From Chthonomonas sp. UBA6659 (GTDB lineage: Bacteria > Armatimonadota > Fimbriimonadia > Fimbriimonadales > Fimbriimonadaceae), in assembly GCA_002455425.1 (NCBI GenBank), contig DKKT01000091.1, forward strand, positions 6,343 to 70,342: a DNA stretch of 64,000 nt, written 5' to 3'. The notes beneath the pieces were generated by a model, which was not told where the DNA came from, did no database searches, and saw only the letters and a program-made list of their open reading frames with translations. This document shows positions 50,181 to 60,660 of the stretch, piece after piece. The position numbers and the translations under genes were made by a program. The first letter of the stretch is position 1, and every line of letters begins with the position of its first letter.

Positions 50181-52463
50181 CTAGTAGGGAGGTCGGCCGC
50201 CACGTCCGCCGGGCACGCGCGTGTTCTGGAACATCCGGCGGAGGCGCTCGGCACGCTGCTCGACTTCCCGACGGAACTCCGCGGGGAGTTGATCGTAGGA
50301 CACGGCTTGCTCATTTTTCGCGGGAGGGATGTTGTCCTCCAGCTGCCGGCTCATGCTCGCATTGCGACTCAGCTGGAAGTTGAAGCGGTAGGTGGTTCTG
50401 GAGGCGGGCTTGAACTTGTCGTACTTGGGAGCTGAGATCCCCGATACGACGATTGTGCCATCCGACATGGCTTTGTCGCGGGCCATTTCGTCGGCGGTGA
50501 GAAACCGGCCGCCCGAGGAGTTCGTGGCGTAAACCGCCAGATTGAGCTCCGATGCAAGGGTGAAGAAGCCGACGTTGGGAATGCCGCCGGCGAGGGCCTC
50601 GGTGCGTTCGGTGGCTAGCGAGTCGCCCATCATCGGGAGGATTCCGCGTGGGCCTTGGCGGCCACCGCCCTGACCCGGCAACTGAATTCGAGGGCCTTCC
50701 ATTGAATTGAAGACCATGGAGTGGAGCAGGTCGCGCTGCTTCCCATTCAGTCCGCCGATCTGGATCGGACGTCCGGCCAAGAGGGTCTGGCGCTGGGAAG
50801 ACCCGAGGAGCCCGTAGAACTGGATCATCTCGCGTTGGCCGAAAAGCAGGTTGCCGAGTTGGGAGTCGGCGAAGCCTGAGTTGACGAGCCTTGTGAAGAC
50901 GGAGTCGATGCCGTTCGAGATGTCGCCGGAATCGCCGGCGAGAAGGAACGCAGCGATCTCGTCGAGGTTCGCGAATCCCTTGGTGTCGACGGTCCGCAAG
51001 AACTTCCCGAGACCGGTTCGACTGACCCGTGTTTCGCGGGTGCGCCAGGGCAGGGTCGGGGTGATCGTCATCCAGCCGTCGGCTTCCGTCACGTTGAGCC
51101 GCCACTCGTTGCGGGCGGCCTGAATGACCTGCGAGGGAGTCATCGGTGCGGCCTTGACCTTACGAGCGGCCGGCATCAGAGAACCATCGGTGAGGAGCGC
51201 GACCAGATTCTGGTTTCGGGCCTCGGCAGTGGCGACGAGAAGGTCGCCGGGAATCAGGGCGAGCGGGTCATACAGCTCCGGGTTCAGGATCCGCTGACGG
51301 AGGTCCGCGGTGAGGTCGGGTGCCTTGGGCTCGCTCGCGGACGCCGCAGGGGTCCCGATCGTGACGATGTCGGCCGTGCCTTCGTCCCCGGTCGCCACGC
51401 TGAAGGAGGCGATCATCATCCCCTGGGCGCCGAAGCGGGTGGAGGCGAGAATCGCGGCGAGTTTGGTGCCGAGGTCCGAGAGTTTGATCGGCTCCTCCGT
51501 CTTGATTTCAGTCGTCGCCGGCGTCGGGTCCTCGACGGAGAGAATCGAGAAGCCTCGGGCGAGGAACTGACCTTGGGCGTTGGCGACGAGCAACTGGAAC
51601 TGAATGTCGTTGTTGTTGAACGGGCGCGACGCGACGAGCAGTGCCTTTGCCGGGGGGCCGGTCGGCTTGGCCGGACGTTCGCCCTCGAATTGCTCGTCGA
51701 CGACCATGACGGCCCCGCCGCCACCGAAGACGGTCGAATCGCCGCCGCCGATTTGCTCCAAGACCTTCTGCTCCTCGACGAACCCCTTGACTATGGCGTT
51801 TGCTCCGTTGGGCATGGGCCGTTGCATCGCGGTCGGAGCGGTCGAAAACACCGTGCGCGTGTTGGGTTTGAGTGCGGCGAGGTCGGACGGCTTCATCGCC
51901 GCGATCAGCTTGGTGATCGCGCGACCACCGGGCTGCCGAGACGTCATCTGCCCGAATGAGAAGCCGCGCGCGCCGCCGCGCCCGGCTTCCTGCATGACCT
52001 TTTCGGTGTCGCTCTTGAGGCGACGAGCCACCGCTTCGTCGTAGATGGGCGTCTTGGCGACTTCGTCGCTCAGGGCCTTGACTGCCTTTTCGATCTGTGC
52101 GGTCCGGATCCGGTTGTCCTCGCGCTGATCCCGGAGATCGTCTTCGCCGCCACGGGTGAGCACATACCCACCTTCGAGCGGCTGCCAATCTCCGCCCACT
52201 GCTTCCGCGATCTTCTTCATCGCATCGAGGACGGTCACCTCTTTGAGCCGGAGGACCAGGACGTCGTCCTTGACCCGCGTCCCCCCTTGAAGCCGTACAC
52301 CGGCCTCCTTGGTGAGCGCTTCGAGGGCTTTGCCGACGGTCGCTGCGGTCGACGTGAAAGTGACCTTCTTCTGCAAGTCTTGGGCAGTAGCGACTAGCCC
52401 CATCGCGATTGCGAGCGCGACGCACCCGATTCTCATCGTCATCATGTTCACCGTTGCTTGCAC
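50181..52463 (-). CDS. Secreted protein with an N-terminal STN-like domain
   Basis: An exported protein of 760 residues. The start is GTG at 52463 with a signal peptide (MRIGCVALAIAMGLVATAQ begins at codon 10). Residues about 30-100 resemble the secretin/TonB short N-terminal (STN) fold: KKVTFTSTAATVGKALEALTK, VLDAMKKIAEAVGGDWQPLEGG. The rest is unrecognised: a Gly/Arg/Gln-rich segment, then mixed alpha/beta, ending RVPGGRGGRPPY. STN domains normally precede a secretin or TonB-receptor barrel; none follows here, so this may be a periplasmic adaptor or a lineage-specific protein. TACAGT lies 6 bases before the GTG. Confidence 0.72.
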   Translation of the reverse strand: MQATVNMMTMRIGCVALAIAMGLVATAQDLQKKVTFTSTAATVGKALEALTKEAGVRLQGGTRVKDDVLVLRLKEVTVLDAMKKIAEAVGGDWQPLEGGYVLTRGGEDDLRDQREDNRIRTAQIEKAVKALSDEVAKTPIYDEAVARRLKSDTEKVMQEAGRGGARGFSFGQMTSRQPGGRAITKLIAAMKPSDLAALKPNTRTVFSTAPTAMQRPMPNGANAIVKGFVEEQKVLEQIGGGDSTVFGGGGAVMVVDEQFEGERPAKPTGPPAKALLVASRPFNNNDIQFQLLVANAQGQFLARGFSILSVEDPTPATTEIKTEEPIKLSDLGTKLAAILASTRFGAQGMMIASFSVATGDEGTADIVTIGTPAASASEPKAPDLTADLRQRILNPELYDPLALIPGDLLVATAEARNQNLVALLTDGSLMPAARKVKAAPMTPSQVIQAARNEWRLNVTEADGWMTITPTLPWRTRETRVSRTGLGKFLRTVDTKGFANLDEIAAFLLAGDSGDISNGIDSVFTRLVNSGFADSQLGNLLFGQREMIQFYGLLGSSQRQTLLAGRPIQIGGLNGKQRDLLHSMVFNSMEGPRIQLPGQGGGRQGPRGILPMMGDSLATERTEALAGGIPNVGFFTLASELNLAVYATNSSGGRFLTADEMARDKAMSDGTIVVSGISAPKYDKFKPASRTTYRFNFQLSRNASMSRQLEDNIPPAKNEQAVSYDQLPAEFRREVEQRAERLRRMFQNTRVPGGRGGRPPY

Positions 52464-52469
52464 CTACCG

Positions 52470-52475
52470 ACTGTA
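52470..52475 (-). promoter_or_regulatory. Candidate -10 element for leaderless STN-domain gene
   Basis: On the minus strand TACAGT ends 6 bases before the GTG at 52463, supporting that start. Confidence 0.45.
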
Positions 52476-52551
52476 GGACGTCCCGAGTTCCGGATTGGGA
52501 CTCTCAGCTGGGCGGAGTGAACATGGGTTGGATCCTCCCGTCCTCCCTTCC

Positions 52552-53508
52552 ATGACTCTCGCTCTTGTGACGTTCTTGCTGATCGGCTCGAACGAGCTTG
52601 ACTACGCACCGAAACTCGGTGCCTTGGCGACGTCGTCCGTTCCGAGCGTAAGCCTGAAGGACGCGAAGCGGGACAAGACGGTCGACTTTCGGGTCACGTT
52701 TCCAAAGTCCGGGGGGCCGTATCCGCTCATCGTGCTTTGCCACGGTCTCGGCGGCTCAAAGGACGGCCTTCTGCCGTTGAGCGAACCCTGGGCAAGCCAT
52801 GGCTACGTGGTGATCCAACCTTCGTTTTCAGACAGCTTTCAGTATATGTCTCAAGAGGAAAAGCTGGACTTCTTGCGTGCAAAGAACCCGAAGTTTGGGG
52901 ACTGGAAAAGCCGGCCGCAGGACGTTTCGTTCCTCATCGACTCGCTGGGTGCGATCGAAACCAAGGTGCCCGGCTTGAAGGGGAAGATCGACCGGACGCG
53001 GATCGGAGTAGGGGGGCATTCGTTCGGAGCGCATACGTCGATGTTGATCGGCGGCGTCGAGCCGCGAACGCTGCAGGGACGCGAGAGCCTGCGCGACAAG
53101 CGTGTCCTGGCCGTCGCCGTGATCTCGGGTCAGGGGCGAGGACCTCAGTTCGACGCGACCTCGTTCGAGAAGCTGGCGGTGCCGATGATCTGTATCTCGG
53201 GTACGGAGGATCGCGATCCCTTCGGGCGTCAGACTCCGGAGCGTCGCCAGGATCCGTTTCTTCTGGCACCGAAGGGCGACAAGTACCTGGTGTGGATCCA
53301 AGGGGCCCACCACGGCTTTGGCGGAATCAACGGGCGGATAGCGTGGCCGGGATCGGGCGGCGCGAACGAAACCCACGTTTCGATCGTTCGGGCGTCGACG
53401 CTCGCTTTCTGGGACGCGTACCTCAAGGGCGATCCCAACGGTAAGCAGTACCTGGCATCAAATCGCCTTACGAAGGCCGCCAGGGAGGTCGAGCTGACTC
53501 GACGTTGA
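52552..53508 (+). CDS. Secreted alpha/beta hydrolase (dienelactone hydrolase / PAF-AH-like)
   Basis: An exported serine hydrolase of 318 residues. The signal peptide is short (MTLALVTFLLIGSNELD). The oxyanion strand is YPLIVLCHGLGGSKDG, the nucleophile elbow GVGGHSFGAHTS, the acid in MICISGTEDRDPFG and the histidine in WIQGAHHGFGG. The fold and order match bacterial platelet-activating-factor-acetylhydrolase-like and chlorophyllase-like enzymes. The substrate is unknown. The start at 52552 begins the hydrophobic segment; the frame is open to 52495. It is divergent from the STN-domain gene. Confidence 0.83.
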   Translation: MTLALVTFLLIGSNELDYAPKLGALATSSVPSVSLKDAKRDKTVDFRVTFPKSGGPYPLIVLCHGLGGSKDGLLPLSEPWASHGYVVIQPSFSDSFQYMSQEEKLDFLRAKNPKFGDWKSRPQDVSFLIDSLGAIETKVPGLKGKIDRTRIGVGGHSFGAHTSMLIGGVEPRTLQGRESLRDKRVLAVAVISGQGRGPQFDATSFEKLAVPMICISGTEDRDPFGRQTPERRQDPFLLAPKGDKYLVWIQGAHHGFGGINGRIAWPGSGGANETHVSIVRASTLAFWDAYLKGDPNGKQYLASNRLTKAAREVELTRR

Positions 53509-53788
53509 GCCAAGGCCGGTATCGTGTCGATCCGGGACGCAGGTGAAAGCGATGCGGGGACCTGCCCTCCGTGGGGCTCTGCGATCCGCCGACAATGGAA
53601 ACGGAGGTCCCGGCATCCCGGTGAGATTCGTGGGTACGCTCGGGGAAGCGCGTGGGGGTTCTCGGGCGTCACATGGAATAGACCGTGTGGCCCAGAAAAT
53701 TCAACAGACTGGGGTCCCACGGCGTAGAACCAGGCAAGTGAACACAGTGTCTAACCGCCGTAGGAACCCTGGGAGGTAATCGAAGAGC
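53509..53788 (+). other. Intergenic region upstream of clpC
   Basis: 280 bases with no convincing gene. It should hold the clpC promoter. I see neither a CIRCE-type nor a CtsR-type operator. GGGAGG lies 13 bases before the clpC ATG. Confidence 0.55.
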
Positions 53789-56290
<2,502 letters not shown>

Positions 56291-56309
56291 GCGCTTCCTG
56301 AAGTGTGAG

Positions 56310-56340
56310 AACGAGGGCCGCCCGAATGGCGGCCCTCGTT
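56310..56340 (+). terminator. Terminator of clpC
   Basis: Perfect 13-base-pair stem (56310-56322 with 56328-56340) with a five-base loop, then CTGTTCT. It also lies just past the stop of the convergent gene at 56350 and may serve both. Confidence 0.8.
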
Positions 56341-56349
56341 CTGTTCTAC

Positions 56350-56769
56350 TCAGTTCAGTCCGACCACGAACAGCACTTCACCCCCCAGCACGGTCTCCTC
56401 GCCCGGTTCAAGTTCGGTCACGACGTCGATCCGGTAAGCACCGGGGCGCTCGAAGACCATCTTGTCGTCCCACGGCAACGTGAGGTGGAGGAAGGTGCGG
56501 CTGGTTCCTGCCCAGGCCGGGCCGGCGAGGAACATCGCGCGCCACTCGGTGAGCATACGCCCATCTTCGTCGATGAGCCGCAACGCCATTGGGACCTCGA
56601 TGCCGCCTTCGGTCGGGTCGGTTTCGATCTCGACCGCGATCGAGCACCGGTCGAGTGCGGTCGGGAACCGCGAGGCGACGAGCCGATTGAAGAGGCCGTA
56701 AAGCACCGGATTGCCCGTATCGGCAAGGCGGTCGGCATGGGTACAGAGCCGGCAGAGGGCGAGGCGCAC
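56350..56769 (-). CDS. Conserved-looking protein of unknown function (possible DUF6941-like)
   Basis: A 139-residue cytoplasmic protein with a GTG start (MRLALCRLCTHADRLADTGN). Predicted as a small beta-sandwich: YGLFNRLVASRFPTALDRCS, VPMALRLIDEDGRMLTEWRA, THLTLPWDD-like LHLTLPWDDKMVFERPGAYRI. The order (an N-terminal ALCxxCTHAD, then a short sandwich) resembles the DUF6941 family, but I cannot confirm it. It is possibly cotranscribed with the winged-helix regulator upstream, 23 bases away, though a TAAGAT lies 6 bases before the GTG. Confidence 0.68.
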   Translation of the reverse strand: MRLALCRLCTHADRLADTGNPVLYGLFNRLVASRFPTALDRCSIAVEIETDPTEGGIEVPMALRLIDEDGRMLTEWRAMFLAGPAWAGTSRTFLHLTLPWDDKMVFERPGAYRIDVVTELEPGEETVLGGEVLFVVGLN

Positions 56770-56775
56770 GTTTCG

Positions 56776-56781
56776 ATCTTA
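56776..56781 (-). promoter_or_regulatory. Candidate -10 element for leaderless GTG-start gene
   Basis: On the minus strand TAAGAT ends 6 bases before the GTG at 56769. No Shine-Dalgarno. Confidence 0.45.
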
Positions 56782-56792
56782 GCCGAATCGTC

Positions 56793-57437
56793 TCACTCCC
56801 GAGGCGTGTTTTCCGGTTCACGGAGTTCGCGACCCGTGATCGTACGGAAGTGCCGCTCGCTTTCGCCGATGAGCGGATCCATGTAGGCTGCGACGCGAAC
56901 GAGTGTGCCGTCTTCGTCGCGGACCTTGCCGTACCGGGTGACGAGATCGGCGAGTTCCTGGCGGAGCTCGCGAAGTCGGTCCGGCGCAATCCGGATCACC
57001 GTCTGGCGGAAGAAGGTGTGTTCGTAGAACGGGGGATCTTCGTTCGCGGCGGTCAGGGCGGAAGCGCGCTCACGCTCCATGGCGCGGAGAATCGCTGCGA
57101 ACCCGCGGTTCATCTCCGCAAGGTACTCCTCATCGTACGGGGGCCTCGGCGTGAAGGCGCGGGCGATGCGATGGACGTAGGCATCTTCGATCCGGGAGCG
57201 GCGCTTGCGAGTCTCGACGGCGAGCAGGAGGTCGACTTTTAGGAGTTCGTTGACGTGGTAGCGGACAGTCGGCGCGGCCCGACGGAGCAAACGGGCGACG
57301 TCGCCGGTAGACAAAGGCTCAGCGGTCTGGAAGGCCCAGTACACCTCGGACCGCACGACCGAGGCGAGCGCACGCACCTGGTTCAGATCCAGGTAGGCCT
57401 CGTCGATTTGGCCCGGCCACAGGTCCGTGCGGCTCAT
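56793..57437 (-). CDS. Winged-helix (ArsR-like) transcriptional regulator
   Basis: A 214-residue DNA-binding protein. The winged helix covers about residues 20-90: LNQVRALASVVRSEVYWAF, LSTGDVARLLRRAAPTVRYH (recognition helix) and VNELLKVDLLLAVETRKRRS (wing). ArsR-type metal-binding cysteines are absent. The C-terminal ~120 residues are helical (FAAILRAMERERASALTAAN, LRELRQELADLVTRYGKV) and probably mediate dimerisation or sensing. GATAAT exactly 6 bases before the ATG and no ribosome binding site suggest a leaderless mRNA. It is divergent from nuoE, with both -10 elements within about 80 bases. Confidence 0.83.
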   Translation of the reverse strand: MSRTDLWPGQIDEAYLDLNQVRALASVVRSEVYWAFQTAEPLSTGDVARLLRRAAPTVRYHVNELLKVDLLLAVETRKRRSRIEDAYVHRIARAFTPRPPYDEEYLAEMNRGFAAILRAMERERASALTAANEDPPFYEHTFFRQTVIRIAPDRLRELRQELADLVTRYGKVRDEDGTLVRVAAYMDPLIGESERHFRTITGRELREPENTPRE

Positions 57438-57443
57438 GGAGCT

Positions 57444-57449
57444 ATTATC
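57444..57449 (-). promoter_or_regulatory. -10 element for leaderless winged-helix regulator gene
   Basis: On the minus strand GATAAT ends 6 bases before the ATG at 57437. Confidence 0.5.
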
Positions 57450-57503
57450 CGCGCCGATGCCGGTGTCGTGCTCGCCCCGCGGCTACCGCAGGGCGCGTTC
57501 GCG

Positions 57504-57509
57504 TAGAAT
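57504..57509 (+). promoter_or_regulatory. -10 element for leaderless nuoE
   Basis: TAGAAT ends 6 bases before the GTG at 57516. The same hexamer and spacing occur at 48348. Confidence 0.55.
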
Positions 57510-57515
57510 GAGGGC

Positions 57516-58133
57516 GTGAGCGAGCTCCTCCAGATCGGCAGTCCCAACGAGCGGCCGCGGCCGCCCCGCCCCGATGAACTCAAGTTGAGGTTTTCGGAGA
57601 AGGCGGTTCGCGAGCTCGACGCGCTCAAGACCCACTATCCCGAGATCAAGGCGTGTGTCCTTCCCGGCTTGTGGATCGCGCAACGGGAGTACGGTGGGTA
57701 TCTCAACGGAGAGGCGATCGCAGAGGTCGCCCATCGCCTCGGCCGAAGCTACGCCGAGGTCGAGGGCGTCGCGACGTTCTACAGCATGTACAACACGGCC
57801 CATGCGGTGGGACGGCACATGATCGAGGTCTGCACCTGTCTTACCTGCCAAGTCTGCGGGGCCTATCCGATCGCGGAGTACCTCAAGAAGAAGCTCGGCA
57901 TCGGTTTCGGTGAGACGACCGCGGATGGCGTCTTCACGCTCCACGAGGTCGAATGCCTCAATGCCTGCGACCGGGCACCTCTTCTCCAGATCGGCGATCA
58001 GTACCATGGGCCAGTCGACGAGGCCTACGTCGATCGCCTCTTGCAGGAGCTTCGGACCCGCACCGACTCGACCGTCGTCGGTCTCGCGGATGCGATCGTC
58101 CAGGTTCATCTCCAGGCGACCGAGAAGGCCTAG
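57516..58133 (+). CDS. nuoE: NADH-quinone oxidoreductase subunit E-like [2Fe-2S] protein
   Basis: A 205-residue thioredoxin-like ferredoxin. The [2Fe-2S] ligands are C106 and C111 (C-x4-C in VCTCLTCQVC) and C147 and C151 (C-x3-C in VECLNACDRAP). Two extra cysteines, C108 and C114, sit inside the first loop. The N-terminal helical domain (KTHYPEIKACVLPGLWIAQ) matches NuoE of complex I and the equivalent subunits of NAD-dependent formate dehydrogenases and hydrogenases. No nuoF or other partner is adjacent, so whether it belongs to complex I is open. The start is GTG with TAGAAT 6 bases before it. It overlaps the convergent methyltransferase gene by 4 bases. Confidence 0.9.
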   Translation: MSELLQIGSPNERPRPPRPDELKLRFSEKAVRELDALKTHYPEIKACVLPGLWIAQREYGGYLNGEAIAEVAHRLGRSYAEVEGVATFYSMYNTAHAVGRHMIEVCTCLTCQVCGAYPIAEYLKKKLGIGFGETTADGVFTLHEVECLNACDRAPLLQIGDQYHGPVDEAYVDRLLQELRTRTDSTVVGLADAIVQVHLQATEKA

Positions 58134-58894
58134 CCGCGGTTGCGGCAGACCGCGACGAGGTTCCGGGCCGTGACGGCCGGGCCCCGTTCGAGGTGCTCTT
58201 TGTAGATCGCCCGTGCCCGCTCGATGTAGTCGGGGAGCGACTTGATTTTGCGGCGGAACGGACCGAGCCTGCCCGCCATCCGCACGCATTTGTCATACTT
58301 GACGCGCCAAGAGTTGTCCTGATCAAGGCCCAGGACCTGTTCGACATCGAACACGCCGTCCAACGTCTTACGCAGGGACTCTTCGCTGAAGTGCTGGTAG
58401 TGCTTGTCGATGATCGGGATCGTCACGCTCGGGACCGTGATGACGAGGCGGGCGCCAGGCTTGAGGAGGCGGCGGAGTCCGAGGAGCACCGATTCGATCT
58501 CGGGCGGCGGAATGTGCTCCAGAGTCTCGATCATCGCGCAACCGTCGAAGCGCTCTTCGACTTGGAGCTCGCGGAGGTCGCCGCAAACGAACTCCACCCC
58601 GGGGACGAACGCCCGAGCGAACGCGAGGGCGCGTTCGGAGTAATCGATCCCCATCAGGCGAACGTTCTCCTTCCGGAGTTCGAAGCAGAATCGCCCGTCC
58701 CCGCAGCCGGCATCCAGGATTCGCTGGCCGTTGTAGGGGGCGAGGAGTTCCTTGGCGCAGTTCAGCCGCGCATAGTAGTGGAGAAAGGCGATCTTGCGAT
58801 GCCACTCGTCGGCCAAGTCCATGTAGTGGTAGGGAAAGACGTATTCGTCTTCCTGGACTTGCTGAATCTGATCGAGGGAAGGGGTTTGCGCCAT
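58130..58894 (-). CDS. Class I SAM-dependent methyltransferase
   Basis: A 254-residue cytoplasmic enzyme. SAM motif I is ILDAGCGDGRFCFEL, followed by MGIDYSERALAFA (motif II), VEFVCGDLRELQVEERFDG and a motif-IV-like CAMIETLEHIPPPEIESVL. The C-terminal part (VPSVTIPIIDKHYQHFSEE) resembles ubiquinone/menaquinone- or lipid-type methyltransferases, and the substrate is unknown. I chose 58894 (MAQTPSLDQIQQ); an alternative ATG is at 58912, and the frame is open to 59047, inside the divergent gene's promoter. Confidence 0.82.
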   Translation of the reverse strand: MAQTPSLDQIQQVQEDEYVFPYHYMDLADEWHRKIAFLHYYARLNCAKELLAPYNGQRILDAGCGDGRFCFELRKENVRLMGIDYSERALAFARAFVPGVEFVCGDLRELQVEERFDGCAMIETLEHIPPPEIESVLLGLRRLLKPGARLVITVPSVTIPIIDKHYQHFSEESLRKTLDGVFDVEQVLGLDQDNSWRVKYDKCVRMAGRLGPFRRKIKSLPDYIERARAIYKEHLERGPAVTARNLVAVCRNRG

Positions 58895-59007
58895 GGTTGC
58901 GTCGATTACCATTATGGGCTTGACCGGCGACGAACCTGAGCCCGCGGCGGCACGGTGCATGCCACAATTCGACCGCTTGCACGCAATGTGCCCCAAGCGA
59001 GATCGCC

Positions 59008-60660
59008 ATGGCTGACGGAGTGAAGAGGACGACAGACCCGACCCCACGCCCGACCTTGTGCCTGGCCATCGACCTCAAAGGCTCCACGAAGTCGGGACTC
59101 GAGCTTACGACCAAGAAGTTCGACCGATTCAATCTCGGTCTGGTCGACCAGCTCGGCCCCCACCTCAAGGCGGTCGGGCTCGATGAGGCGTTGATCAAGT
59201 TCACCGGAGATGGCTGGTTGGTGATGTCGGATGAGCATGATCTCGTCGCGCCGCTGTGCTGCCTTGCCAGGATCATGTCGCAACGCTTCCAGTTCGAGAT
59301 GGCGGAGACGACCGGGATCTCGATCGAGAACATCCCGGCCATGCGCATCGCGGTCTGCTGGGGGCGTGATTTGCCCGTGACGCTCCCGAACGGGACGCGG
59401 GACTACGTCGGGAGCAGCGTCCGTCGGGCGGTCCGCGCGATGCAGCTGTGCGAGGACAACGAGATCCTGATCGACGACACCGTCCGATCATGGGTGCACC
59501 AGGATTTCGAGACCCACCGGATCGACTATGAAGCCCGGTTGCGGGATCGGCCCGACGCGAAGATGGAAGATGAATTCGTGCTCCATCGGCTCGACAAGCT
59601 CAGAGTCGAATCGGCAGGGGACCCCGACGCGCCGGTCTACTTCGTGAACACCCTTAGCATCATCGGCCTCAAGCCGGTGGCCGAGGACCTGGCCAGTTCG
59701 CTTTCCGACCATCTGCTGGTTGAGGCCGAGACGGGGGGCGCGACACAGACCGAGTTGCTCCACAAGTGGAACCAACTCCTGGCCAGCAACCTCGACTACC
59801 AGACCGCGCGCGAAATCCTGAGCGACCTTCGGGAGGCGGGGGTCCAGCCTGACGCGACGACCTTCAACGCGATCCTCGAGAAGGCGACCGACTTTCGGAC
59901 CGAAAGCCAGTGGCTCCAGATCATGACCCAAGAGGGTGTCGAGCCGAACACGGAGACGTTCAACATCTTGATTCGCAAGGCCGTCGACGCGGCCGCGGCC
60001 GAGAAGCGGCTGACGAAGATGGAATCGGCCGAGGTGGCACCCAACGTCGAGACGCTGAACCTATTGATCGGCAAGGCGTCCGACTATGCCCAGGCGAACC
60101 GGTGGCGGGAGCGCCTCGCTCGGCGGGGCGTGATGCCGGACGCACGCACCTTCCCGCTGCTCGTCGAACGTTCTGAGGACTTCGAGACGGCGAAATTCTG
60201 GCTGGAGGCGATGCTCCAAAGTGGTCTCGAGCCTGACGAACTGACGTTCATCGCCGTGCTCGGCAAAGACGTGACCCATTTGAGCGCTGACGAGCTTCTC
60301 GAGTGGTATCTCGGGCTACCGATCCACCCGACCCACCCGATGCAGCGGGCGATCTCGGATTTTCGGCGAAAAGGGAAGATGGGTGATGCGCTGCGGCTCT
60401 GCCTCGACTATCCCCATACCCAGAGTGCGCGCAAGACGATACGGCAGGATCCGGAGGCTAGCATCCGCTACTTCCAAAGCGTCGTCGATCGGGATCGCGA
60501 CCACCCGAACGGAAACTACGCACTCGGGATCGCGCTCGTCGAGCTCAACCGAATCGAGGAGGCCAAGCCGTGGCTCCAACGCGCTTTGACCTTGGCCGGG
60601 CCGGGCCATCGCCGCGAAGAGCTCGAGCGCCTGCTGGTGGAGGTCGGGCCGAAACGATGA
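59008..60660 (+). CDS. Class III cyclase-homology domain fused to 32-residue helical (PPR-like) repeats
   Basis: A 550-residue protein without signal or membrane segments. Residues about 14-200 match the class III nucleotide cyclase homology domain: metal aspartates D22 (AIDLKGST) and D68 (IKFTGDGWLV), lysine K64, the RIAVCWGRD strand and GEILxx-like NEILIDDTVRSW. The catalytic Asn is replaced by Arg139 (YVGSSVRRAVR), while Arg143 is kept, so cyclase activity is doubtful. Residues about 273-435 hold five repeats spaced exactly 32 residues apart, each with a G-V-x-P-[DN]-x-x-T-[FL] core (V279, V311, V343, V375, L407). They resemble pentatricopeptide repeats, which are usually 35 residues and rare in bacteria. 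A TPR-like end follows (NYALGIALVELNRIEEAK). The stop overlaps plsC by 4 bases. Confidence 0.8.
   Translation: MADGVKRTTDPTPRPTLCLAIDLKGSTKSGLELTTKKFDRFNLGLVDQLGPHLKAVGLDEALIKFTGDGWLVMSDEHDLVAPLCCLARIMSQRFQFEMAETTGISIENIPAMRIAVCWGRDLPVTLPNGTRDYVGSSVRRAVRAMQLCEDNEILIDDTVRSWVHQDFETHRIDYEARLRDRPDAKMEDEFVLHRLDKLRVESAGDPDAPVYFVNTLSIIGLKPVAEDLASSLSDHLLVEAETGGATQTELLHKWNQLLASNLDYQTAREILSDLREAGVQPDATTFNAILEKATDFRTESQWLQIMTQEGVEPNTETFNILIRKAVDAAAAEKRLTKMESAEVAPNVETLNLLIGKASDYAQANRWRERLARRGVMPDARTFPLLVERSEDFETAKFWLEAMLQSGLEPDELTFIAVLGKDVTHLSADELLEWYLGLPIHPTHPMQRAISDFRRKGKMGDALRLCLDYPHTQSARKTIRQDPEASIRYFQSVVDRDRDHPNGNYALGIALVELNRIEEAKPWLQRALTLAGPGHRREELERLLVEVGPKR
59842..60310 (+). repeat. Five coding repeats of 96 bases (32 residues)
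   Basis: Protein-level repeats with cores at about 59842, 59938, 60034, 60130 and 60226. DNA identity is low, so the array is old and under selection at the protein level. Confidence 0.75.

Noticed and set aside
53524..53779. Short ORFs between the alpha/beta hydrolase and clpC
   Set aside because: No start signals and unlikely composition; the region is more likely the clpC promoter and leader.
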